Below are positions 1 to 5,749 of a stretch of DNA of 5,757 nt, piece after piece. Location: positions 1 to 5,757 of the forward strand of contig JALHTP010000411.1 in the NCBI GenBank assembly GCA_022865725.1, given 5' to 3'. This DNA comes from Methyloceanibacter sp. Lineage in GTDB: Bacteria; Pseudomonadota; Alphaproteobacteria; Rhizobiales; Methyloligellaceae. Position numbers and translations under genes: made by a program. Positions within the stretch are counted from its first letter, which is position 1. Every line of letters starts with the position of its first letter. The notes below the pieces were generated by a model. The model saw only the letters and a program-made list of their open reading frames with translations. It had not been told where the DNA came from and did no database searches.

Positions 1-1
1 T

Positions 2-133
2 CAGGAGACATCAGCCGGCAGCCGGCTCGTGCGGACGATCGGCATCGTCAGAGCGCGAGTAAAGATCGGATTGCAGAACCTCGCCTACAACATCCGCCGC
101 CTCGTGACGCTGGAGCGGATGGCCGCCGCATGA
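2..133 (+). CDS. IS5-family transposase, C-terminal fragment (5' end outside window)
   Basis: The frame is open from the window edge to a TGA at 131-133. It encodes 43 residues that include RTIGIVRARVKIGLQNLAYN followed by IRRLVTLERMAAA. This pattern (RTIG..RARVKIGL.NLAYN.RRLV.LER) is the conserved C-terminus of DDE transposases of the IS5 family, downstream of the catalytic Glu. The DDE residues themselves would be upstream, outside the window, so I cannot tell whether the element is intact. The tail has no frameshift or internal stop. Transposases of this kind cut and reinsert their own element by recognising its terminal inverted repeats. Two short minus-strand ORFs over the same bases have no recognisable content. 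Confidence 0.85.
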   Translation, partial: QETSAGSRLVRTIGIVRARVKIGLQNLAYNIRRLVTLERMAAA

Positions 134-258
134 GGCTGGAGGTGAGCCCGCGACGTCCCGCGAGCGGCACCGGACGAACAAGGGCCGGCCGCGCAGGCAG
201 GACTTCACGCGTCAAACAGGTCCGAAAGCCGGGCCGGCGACGAATCACGCCGCAGAAA

Positions 259-278
259 CCTCATTGTTCGAGGTGCCC
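259..278 (+). repeat. Putative right terminal inverted repeat of the IS5-family element, flanked by TTAA
   Basis: The 20 bases CCTCATTGTTCGAGGTGCCC read from the outside as GGGCACCTCGAACAATGAGG. This G-rich terminus with a CTCGAA core resembles ends of IS5-family elements. It sits 125 bases after the transposase stop and is followed by TTAA at 279-282, a fit to YTAR. The left end is not in the window, so the repeat cannot be confirmed by pairing and its outer edge may be off by a few bases. Confidence 0.42.
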
Positions 279-322
279 TTAATGTGACAATGCCAGCACT
301 GCGACCAACAAAATAGTGAAGA

Positions 323-1054
323 TCAAATAGGACGCACCGCCCGCGCCAGGCTCAAGAAATGCTCTTCGACGCGGATAGACATTGCCTCCACGCGCATGGT
401 CGCGACCGGCACGAGAACGCGGAATTGAGCTCCGCCCCTCTCGGTGCGCTCCACGGAAATTTGCCGCAGCGGCAGATGCGTCCCCGTCAAGGCGAAGGCA
501 GCCTTGTAGACCGCCTCCTTGATGGACAGACGCTGAACCGTCTCGATACTGGGGCCATTGGACAGTGAGCCGTCGAGCTCGGCAGGAGACATGATCCTCT
601 CTGCCAGCAGCTCTTCACCAATAGTGTCGGTTGTGACCGCCTCTATGTCCACCCCGATTCCAAAACCTTGCTCAGCACTCGCGAGCGCGACCGCAAGCGT
701 CTGCGTGTGGCTGATGCTGATCTTGGCGCCGCCTCCAACCTGCGGTGCGCCGCTCGAACCCGCCAATGTCGGGCTGCCGGCTCCCGGCATGCCGGCGCGC
801 GCGAGCCTCGATGCATGCCGGCCTCCCACAAACTCGACCAGGCGTGCGCCTTTCATCGACCGGCAAAGCGCTTGCTCGTCGCGGTGCAGCGACCGCAACA
901 GGGCGGCAGGCTCGATCGAACGCGCCACTGTCAGATGCACGCCGACGCATGTTCCGAACCGCTCCTCGAGACGGAACGCCAGCGGATAGAAATCCTGGCC
1001 GGCGGGAGTGAGGAGAGCGGCTTCTTGCCCCTTAGCCATGGCGATGAGCCGCAT
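323..1054 (-). CDS. Sfp/EntD-type 4'-phosphopantetheinyl transferase
   Basis: The enzyme transfers the 4'-phosphopantetheine arm of coenzyme A to a conserved Ser of a carrier protein (apo to holo), in the cytoplasm, with Mg2+. Three family blocks are present in order: SISHT (residues 113-117), GIGVDIE (132-138) with the metal-binding Asp136 and the acidic pair to Glu138, and LSIKEAVYKAA (176-186) with Glu180 and Lys184, matching the (W/F)xxKExxxK block. An upstream GGRHASRLA stretch (77-85) fits the EntD/Sfp CoA-binding region. The length of 243 aa is normal for the single-chain Sfp type. The ATG at 1054 overlaps the esterase gene by 23 nt. An alternative ATG at 1039 gives 238 aa and an 8-nt overlap; neither has a well-placed Shine-Dalgarno, so the start is uncertain. 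It is the last gene of the operon, and its presence implies a carrier-protein substrate, although none is encoded in the window. Confidence 0.9.
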   Translation of the reverse strand: MRLIAMAKGQEAALLTPAGQDFYPLAFRLEERFGTCVGVHLTVARSIEPAALLRSLHRDEQALCRSMKGARLVEFVGGRHASRLARAGMPGAGSPTLAGSSGAPQVGGGAKISISHTQTLAVALASAEQGFGIGVDIEAVTTDTIGEELLAERIMSPAELDGSLSNGPSIETVQRLSIKEAVYKAAFALTGTHLPLRQISVERTERGGAQFRVLVPVATMRVEAMSIRVEEHFLSLARAVRPI

Positions 1055-1829
1055 CCCTGGATTGCTCGATCAGCCGCGCCATGCCCGCCGCCGCATAGTC
1101 CCAATCATGTCCACCTTCATGGCAAGCAAACTCGAATTCGGCTCCGGCCGCATCAAGCAGCTCGCTCATCTTCTGGCTCGCTTCCAACGCGCGAGGATAG
1201 TCGTGCCTACCGACCTCGAAATAGAATTTCGGGAGGGGGGCATGACCTTTGAGCTCTCCAATCATCGCCGCCGGATCGTATTCGGCGCGAACCTGACTGC
1301 CGGGTGGGCCCCAGACGCGGTCGTGCTCAGCCTCGGTGGGCATCATGAGATCGTCCGATCGAACCGCCTGATACGGGTCGCCCACGCGGTTTCCCGCCAG
1401 GAACGCCCCGGCCACGGCAAAGGCCGAAGCGAACATATTGGCGTGCCTCAGCGCCAAGAAGAAGGCCGACGCTCCGCCCATGGAGAACCCGCCGATGGAG
1501 ACGGGTCCGTTAGCTCTATATCGCGTCCGCACCGAGGGAATGAGCTCGCGGACCAGATATTGCTCGTAGTTCCGCCCCGAGTGGTCGTCGATAAACCAAT
1601 TGCGTCCGCATTCCGGGAGGACGACGACGAAGTCTCGGGCAAGCTGCGCCATGAGGTCCGGCGCATGCTTCGCCCAAGAAGTCCGTTTGCCTCCAAAAGG
1701 ATGCAGCATGACGAAGACGGGGCGCTCCGGCATCTCCGGAGATGGCAGAATATAAGCGACCTTGCTCCGGCCCAGGATTTGCGAGTCGTGTGCGAAATCG
1801 TGGCCGGCGTTAAGTTCGAGCGTCAGCAT
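1032..1829 (-). CDS. Esterase-D-type alpha/beta hydrolase (putative esterase or thioesterase)
   Basis: A 265-aa protein of the putative-esterase family (S-formylglutathione hydrolase, tributyrin esterase, enterochelin esterase relatives). It has no signal peptide, so it is probably cytoplasmic. Counting from the ATG at 1829, the nucleophile elbow GGFSMGG carries Ser116. Asp210 lies in VGRHDYP and His241 in EGGHDWDYA, completing a Ser-Asp-His triad. LHPFGGKRTSW near residue 43 corresponds to the oxyanion-hole loop of the family. The track-style longest frame starts with GTG at 1832, but the ATG at 1829 is preferred: it forms TGATG with the stop of the adenylation gene and has AAGAGAG five bases upstream of the GTG-ATG pair. 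In this operon a role in releasing or editing a carrier-bound or esterified intermediate is plausible. The substrate cannot be read from sequence, and a general detoxifying esterase is possible. Confidence 0.85.
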   Translation of the reverse strand: MLTLELNAGHDFAHDSQILGRSKVAYILPSPEMPERPVFVMLHPFGGKRTSWAKHAPDLMAQLARDFVVVLPECGRNWFIDDHSGRNYEQYLVRELIPSVRTRYRANGPVSIGGFSMGGASAFFLALRHANMFASAFAVAGAFLAGNRVGDPYQAVRSDDLMMPTEAEHDRVWGPPGSQVRAEYDPAAMIGELKGHAPLPKFYFEVGRHDYPRALEASQKMSELLDAAGAEFEFACHEGGHDWDYAAAGMARLIEQSRDAAHRHG

Positions 1830-1831
1830 CA
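1827..1831 (-). other. TGATG stop-start overlap joining the adenylation and esterase genes
   Basis: The adenylation stop TGA (1831-1829) shares its A with an ATG (1829-1827). A GTG lies immediately before it (1832-1830), in the same frame as the ATG, and is an alternative start adding one residue. A purine-rich AAGAGAG lies five bases upstream of the GTG-ATG pair, a usable but weak ribosome-binding site. Confidence 0.7.
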
Positions 1832-3400
1832 CCGCTCTCTTTGGTACGCCGCCGACAGGATCTGCGCGAGCGCGTCATAGTCGATCTTGCCGCGCTCGTT
1901 GCGCGGCAAGGCATCGATCGCAAAAATCCTCTCCGGAAGCATGAACAAAGGCAATTGGTCTTCCACCAATCGCTTGAAATCGTCTCCGTTCTCGGAAGCG
2001 CCCATGCCGGCGATGGCCGCCACGATGAAAGGATCGGCACCGTCGCACCTGATAAGCGTGCAGGCGATCTCGGCGTTCGCGAGGTGCTTCTGCAAAGTGG
2101 ACTCGATTTCATCGAGCTGGATGCGGCGCCCCTGCACCTTGACTTGCCGGTCGCGGCGCCCAAGGAAAATCAGATCGCCGTTCTGGCTGCCACGGACGAA
2201 ATCGCCGGTGCGATAGAACGTGGTGCCGCGTTCGTCTCGGTGCATGGCGCGGGCGGTGGCTTCTTCGCGGTTGAAATAGCCGGTCATGAGTGAGTCTCCC
2301 GCCACCAGCAGCTCTCCGACCTCTGCGCCGGAGCGAGGCGCATCCCAGAGGAACGACAGCTGCGTATAGGGGCAGGCTTTGCCGATAGGGATGGCATCCT
2401 CGCCGAAAATGTCGCCGTCGGTAATCGGGTGAAAGCAGCAGACATTGGTTTCCGTCGGCCCGTACCAATTATGCAGCGCGATGTCTGGGACATAGGGTCG
2501 GAGGTGGCGGAGCGCCTGATGGTTGATCGGCTCTCCGGCGAAGACCAGATGCCGGAGCGAGCTTCTCTTGAGCTCGGCCCAGCCCAATTCGTGCGATTTG
2601 ATTTCCCGAAGCACGAGGCTGGGCACGCAGTAAAGCACCGTCGCTTTGGCCTTCGCCACCGCGCGACAGAGCGTGACGGGCGAGATCATCGCGCTTTCAT
2701 GGATGGGCGCAAGCTGCGCTCCGGCCTTCACGGCGCCGAACACATCGAAGATCGAAAGATCGAACGAGACCGACGCCATTTGAGCGATGATGTCGTCGTT
2801 GCCGACTCCAAGCTCGCCGACCGCCCATTCCACGAAGGCGGTGGCGCTTCGATGCGTATGGACCACGCCCTTTGGCTCGCCCGTCGAGCCGGACGTGTAG
2901 AGGATATAGGCCGGACTCGAAGGATCGAGGCTTTCGGGCCTCGCCGGCAGTCCGCTCGATCCGTTTGCGGGCGCGGGGGCACGCCCGCCGCGGAGAGCGA
3001 CGACCAGCTCACCCGAGATCTTCTCGTTCAATGTCTCAGGGGAGGGGCCCCCGAGCAGCCTTGCGAGGTTGCGCTCGGTGGTGATGAGCGTCGAGGCCGC
3101 GCAATCGCCGATGATCTTCCGTCCACGTTCCGCCGGGATCGTGTAGTCGATCGGGACGTAGCAAGCATTGAGCAAGACCGTTCCGTAGATGCTCGCATAG
3201 AGGGAGAACGACTTCGGCGCCGCGATGCACACCCTGTCGCCCGCTTCGATGCCTGAGCGGCGGAGCAAGGCGGCGATGCGCAGGCTCTCGTTGAGATAGT
3301 CGTTATAGCTGTAGGTTCGGGTCGCGTCGGCAATGGCGGGGCGTCCGCCCCACAGGCTCGCAGCGTCATAGAGATATGTCGCGAGATGCCGGCCGCTCAT
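1829..3400 (-). CDS. Stand-alone NRPS-type amino-acid adenylation enzyme, prolyl-like specificity pocket (PltF-like)
   Basis: A 523-aa ATP-dependent enzyme that should form an aminoacyl-AMP and load it onto a carrier protein. All core motifs are present: A2 LLNACYVPID (76-85), A3 YILYTSGSTGEPKG (165-178), A4 FDLS (213-216), A5 NWYGPTET (311-318), A6 GELLVAGDSLMTGYF (362-376), A7 YRTGD (396-400), A8 GRRDRQVKVQGRRI (414-427) and A10 Lys505 in ERGKID. It ends about 18 residues after A10, so no carrier or condensation domain is fused; the enzyme works in trans. Aligned by eye to the phenylalanine-activating domain GrsA, the pocket residues are Asp214, Leu215, Phe218, Tyr257, Val286, Ala288, Trp312, Val320, Cys321 and Lys505 (DLFYVAWVCK). 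From memory this is near the DLLYLALVCK code of PltF-type L-prolyl-carrier-protein ligases, with Trp at the 322 position as the main departure. The start ATG overlaps the preceding stop as ATGA. Adenylating function is secure; proline as substrate is likely but not certain. Confidence 0.9.
   Translation of the reverse strand: MSGRHLATYLYDAASLWGGRPAIADATRTYSYNDYLNESLRIAALLRRSGIEAGDRVCIAAPKSFSLYASIYGTVLLNACYVPIDYTIPAERGRKIIGDCAASTLITTERNLARLLGGPSPETLNEKISGELVVALRGGRAPAPANGSSGLPARPESLDPSSPAYILYTSGSTGEPKGVVHTHRSATAFVEWAVGELGVGNDDIIAQMASVSFDLSIFDVFGAVKAGAQLAPIHESAMISPVTLCRAVAKAKATVLYCVPSLVLREIKSHELGWAELKRSSLRHLVFAGEPINHQALRHLRPYVPDIALHNWYGPTETNVCCFHPITDGDIFGEDAIPIGKACPYTQLSFLWDAPRSGAEVGELLVAGDSLMTGYFNREEATARAMHRDERGTTFYRTGDFVRGSQNGDLIFLGRRDRQVKVQGRRIQLDEIESTLQKHLANAEIACTLIRCDGADPFIVAAIAGMGASENGDDFKRLVEDQLPLFMLPERIFAIDALPRNERGKIDYDALAQILSAAYQRER
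3397..3400 (-). other. ATGA stop-start overlap joining the flavoprotein and adenylation genes
   Basis: The TGA of the flavoprotein (3399-3397) overlaps the ATG of the adenylation enzyme (3400-3398). I see no Shine-Dalgarno in the 20 bases upstream, so initiation is probably by terminating ribosomes. This fits near-equal production of two enzymes expected to act in sequence on the same carrier protein. Confidence 0.8.
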
Positions 3401-4521
3401 GTTGGGAGTCCGAGCGACGCCGCCAAGATGACCTTCTGCAGGTCAGAAGTCCCCGAATAGATGAGGCTGCCGAGAATGTCGATGAGCTCATCGCAATTCC
3501 CGCCTTCCGCCTCCAAGCCTTTGCCACCAAGGACGCGGAACGCATTCAGCTGGCACTCCAACGCCCCTTCCGAGGCGCAGAGCTTGACGAGGCTCGCATC
3601 GGCCTCCGAGGCAATGCCGAGCGCAAGCCGCGTCGTCGCATAGTCCAGCATAAATTTTGCCGTCGCATAGCGAAGCAGCATCTCGACGATGCGGCCGCTG
3701 ACATATTGGTTGCTCGCGATTGGCACGCCGAACTGTTGCCGGGTCTTGGCGTAGTCGGATGAGCGCGTCAGCGCCCGCTTCATGGAGCCGACGAGAAAGG
3801 CTGAGAGCAGGATCCGCTCCTGGATCATCGCGTGCTTGAACACTTGCGCGCCGCCACTGGGACGCCCGATGAGACTAACCCTGTCGATGCGGACCTCGCT
3901 CAAACTCAGTGTTGCAAGCGAGGCCCCGCGAAGGCCTTGCAGCGCCATCTCGGCGACCGTCACCCCCGGAGCGGATCGCTCGACAAGGAAACAGGCGACG
4001 CCTCTTGAGTGGAGGCGAACATCCTTGGTGGCGAACACTAAAAAGATGTCGGCCTGCGCGCCATTGGAGATGTAGGTCTTTTCGCCTTGCAGCACATAGC
4101 CGGTCTCGGTCTCCGCGTAGCTCGTCTTCAGCGCCATGACGTCGGAGCCTGCTCCCGCTTCGGTCGCGGCAAGCGCACCGATGACGGAGCCCGCCTGCAG
4201 CTGGGGCAAGATCGATCTGGCGCCGTCAGGGTCGGCAAATTTGCTGATACAACTGGCGACGGCGAAACAATGGGCGCCGAAGGCGAGAAGCAGCCCTCCA
4301 TTGGGGCAGCCTTCGCCGAGCCCGATCAAGGCATCGGTCGTGGCGCGTGCGTCGCCCACCTCGCCGGCGAGCACTGGCCGAAGTGCGTCCCACTGTGCGA
4401 TCGCCCGGAAAAAGCGATGGTCGGCGACCGAAAATGCGCCCGCCAGCTCCGCGCCTAGTCTCTTGCCGTGCAAGTGAATCGGCGATTCGGCGAGAATTTC
4501 ATCGAGATCAGGCGCTGACAT
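3397..4521 (-). CDS. Acyl-CoA dehydrogenase-fold flavoprotein, probable aminoacyl-carrier-protein dehydrogenase/oxidase
   Basis: A 374-aa FAD enzyme with the acyl-CoA dehydrogenase layout. The helical N-terminal domain is followed by the beta-domain signature LAATEAGAGSD (117-127) and EKTYISNG (147-154), which bind flavin and the acyl group. The C-terminal helical domain has the FAD-contact stretch SDYAKTRQQFGVPI (255-268). The C-terminal YEGT site that holds the catalytic base in most family members reads YSGT (355-358), so that Glu is Ser356. A Glu does occur at 235 in IQERILL, directly before the conserved Arg, the position used in isovaleryl-CoA dehydrogenase and, as I recall, in the prolyl-carrier-protein oxidase AnaB. 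With the adenylation gene immediately downstream (ATGA overlap), oxidation of a carrier-tethered prolyl-like residue to a pyrroline or pyrrole is the best reading. Its start overlaps the TrpB-like gene by 14 nt. An ordinary short-chain acyl-CoA role is less likely given the neighbours. Confidence 0.87.
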   Translation of the reverse strand: MSAPDLDEILAESPIHLHGKRLGAELAGAFSVADHRFFRAIAQWDALRPVLAGEVGDARATTDALIGLGEGCPNGGLLLAFGAHCFAVASCISKFADPDGARSILPQLQAGSVIGALAATEAGAGSDVMALKTSYAETETGYVLQGEKTYISNGAQADIFLVFATKDVRLHSRGVACFLVERSAPGVTVAEMALQGLRGASLATLSLSEVRIDRVSLIGRPSGGAQVFKHAMIQERILLSAFLVGSMKRALTRSSDYAKTRQQFGVPIASNQYVSGRIVEMLLRYATAKFMLDYATTRLALGIASEADASLVKLCASEGALECQLNAFRVLGGKGLEAEGGNCDELIDILGSLIYSGTSDLQKVILAASLGLPT

Positions 4522-5749
4522 TCGGGGGATCGGCCTCTGTTATCTCGGCATTCCGCCCGAACGTGCTGGCCAGGCTCGCTTCGATCATCCGCTCGTCGGG
4601 TGTGTCGTCCGGCAATTCGCCGCGTCGCGCTTGCTCGTAAGCCGCGAGATCGAAGAGTCCATGTCCGCTGACATTCATCAGAATGCAGCTCCCCGATTTT
4701 GTCTTGGAGTCGGCGGCAATCTGGAGGCCCGCAGCGATGGCATAGGCGGATTCAGGCGCCGGGATGATGCCCTCGGTTTCGGCGAAGAGCGCTCCCGCTT
4801 GCAGCGCTTCGACTTGCCCGAGCGCGCGCGCCGTGAAGCCGCCGCTTGCATAGAGCGAGCTCAAAAAGGCCGACGTCCCATGATAGCGCAAGCCGCCCGC
4901 ATGAATCGGCGGGGCGAGATAGGAGCTGCCGAGCGTGTACATCCGCGTCACGGGCGTCGTGCCGGAAAAATCGTTGATGTCGAACAGATAGGCGCCCCTG
5001 GTCATCTTCGGGCAGGCGAGAGGCTCGGCGGCGACCAGCTGAACGTCCCGGCCGCGCTCGCGGGCCGCGCGCAGGAAGGGCATGCCGACGCCCGCGAAAT
5101 TGCTGCCGGCCCCCATGCAGGCGACGACATAGTCTGGAAAGTCGTCCAGCGCGGCCATCTGCTTGACGGCCTCGTTGCCGATCACCGTCTGGTGCAAGAG
5201 GACGCAATTCTCGCCGCTCCCCACCGCAAACCGGGCGGTGTCGCTTTGCTGGCGCGCGAGCTCGATCGCCTCGCCGGTGGCGACCGCAAGCGATCCGATG
5301 CGGCTCGGGTCCTTGTTCAGCGCCTCACGTCCGGCGCGCGTCAGCGTGCTCGGACTCTCATGGATCTCGCCGCCGAACAGCTCGACGATGGTGCGGCGCT
5401 GCGGCTTTTGCCGATAGCTGATCCCGACCATAAAGACGATGCATTCGAGGCCGAACCGCCGACAGGCATAAGCGAGCGCCGTGCCCCATTGGCCGGCGCC
5501 CGTGCCGGTGATCAGGCGCTTAACGCCGGCCTTCTGATAGTAATAGGCCTGAGCGAGAGCGGTGTTGAGCTTGTGGCTGCCGGAGACATTCGCGCCCTCG
5601 AACTTATAATAAAGGCGCGCTGAGGTGCCGATGCGCTGCTCCAGAGTTTTGGCGCGCCGAAGTATCGTGGGTCGATAATTCGCGTAGAGATCGCGAACCG
5701 GCCCCGGAATGGCGATGTCGGGGCGCGTCGTGTCGTTCGACTGTTTCAT
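4508..5749 (-). CDS. TrpB2-like PLP-dependent enzyme lacking the catalytic glutamate of tryptophan synthase beta
   Basis: A 413-aa fold-type-II PLP enzyme closest to the TrpB2 branch of tryptophan synthase beta. Matching blocks are YYKFEGANVSGSHKLNTA (47-64) with the PLP Schiff-base Lys60, TGTGAGQWG (81-89), LLHQTVIGNEA (184-194), the PLP-phosphate loop CMGAGSNFAG (211-220), PPIHAGGLRYHG (280-291), AETEGIIPAPES (323-334) and SGHGLFDLAAY (361-371). In TrpB and TrpB2 the substrate loop is ETGAGQ(H/W)G; here the first residue is Gly82, so the glutamate equivalent to Salmonella Glu109, which assists indole addition, is absent. The PLP-handling residues are kept. A beta-replacement or beta-elimination on Ser, Thr or an activated serine with a non-indole partner is therefore more likely than tryptophan synthesis. 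No trpA is present, and TrpB2 proteins do not need it. The N-terminus is shorter than in most TrpB2 proteins. The start at 5749 sits in TGATG, suggesting coupling to an upstream cistron. Confidence 0.88.
   Translation of the reverse strand: MKQSNDTTRPDIAIPGPVRDLYANYRPTILRRAKTLEQRIGTSARLYYKFEGANVSGSHKLNTALAQAYYYQKAGVKRLITGTGAGQWGTALAYACRRFGLECIVFMVGISYRQKPQRRTIVELFGGEIHESPSTLTRAGREALNKDPSRIGSLAVATGEAIELARQQSDTARFAVGSGENCVLLHQTVIGNEAVKQMAALDDFPDYVVACMGAGSNFAGVGMPFLRAARERGRDVQLVAAEPLACPKMTRGAYLFDINDFSGTTPVTRMYTLGSSYLAPPIHAGGLRYHGTSAFLSSLYASGGFTARALGQVEALQAGALFAETEGIIPAPESAYAIAAGLQIAADSKTKSGSCILMNVSGHGLFDLAAYEQARRGELPDDTPDERMIEASLASTFGRNAEITEADPPNVSA

Larger units (their letters stand above)
1..278 (+). 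mobile_element. Distal (right) end of an IS5-family insertion sequence, truncated by the window edge
   Basis: The segment holds the last 43 codons of an IS5-type transposase (2-133), then about 125 noncoding bases ending in a plausible terminal inverted repeat (259-278). Directly outside it lies TTAA (279-282), which fits the YTAR target preference known for the IS5 group. The transposase runs towards the operon, so the element and the operon are convergent, with only 44 bases from the inferred IS end to the stop codon of the phosphopantetheinyl transferase gene. The left end, the matching inverted repeat and the second target copy lie outside the window, so the exact boundary is inferred. 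I see no other gene in 134-322. Confidence 0.72.

Noticed and set aside
13..27. Near-perfect inverted repeat AGCCGGC-A-GCCGGCT
   Set aside because: It lies inside the transposase frame, is short and of simple GC-rich composition, and has no T-tract; probably a chance product of coding sequence.
11..248. Two short minus-strand open frames over the IS end
   Set aside because: They lie antisense to the conserved transposase C-terminus and the IS noncoding end; the products are Arg/Ser-rich without motifs.
297..318. Possible operon terminator (CACT ... AGTG) after the phosphopantetheinyl transferase gene
   Set aside because: The stem is only four base pairs with a loop of about 14 and no following U-tract on the minus strand, so it is too weak to call.
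1008..1880. Plus-strand open frame of 290 codons opposite the esterase gene
   Set aside because: It covers the esterase and both its junctions in antisense. The sense strand has a complete catalytic triad and the antisense product matches nothing I recognise.
2429..3256. Plus-strand open frame of 275 codons opposite the adenylation gene
   Set aside because: Antisense shadow of the conserved adenylation core motifs; the product is full of Arg, Asp and His with no domain signature.
3397..4521. Calling the flavoprotein an inactive acyl-CoA dehydrogenase because YEG is YSG
   Set aside because: A Glu is present at the alternative catalytic location before the conserved Arg (residue 235), so loss of activity is not the simplest reading.
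4631..5623. Long plus-strand open frame of 330 codons opposite the TrpB-like gene
   Set aside because: The minus-strand frame encodes a clearly conserved PLP enzyme. The plus-strand translation is rich in Arg, Gly and Ala with no recognisable motif, as expected for the antisense of GC-rich coding DNA.
4508..5749. Calling the PLP enzyme a housekeeping tryptophan synthase (trpB)
   Set aside because: It has no trpA neighbour, it belongs to the TrpB2 branch, and the catalytic glutamate position is Gly; the symbol would imply an unsupported function.
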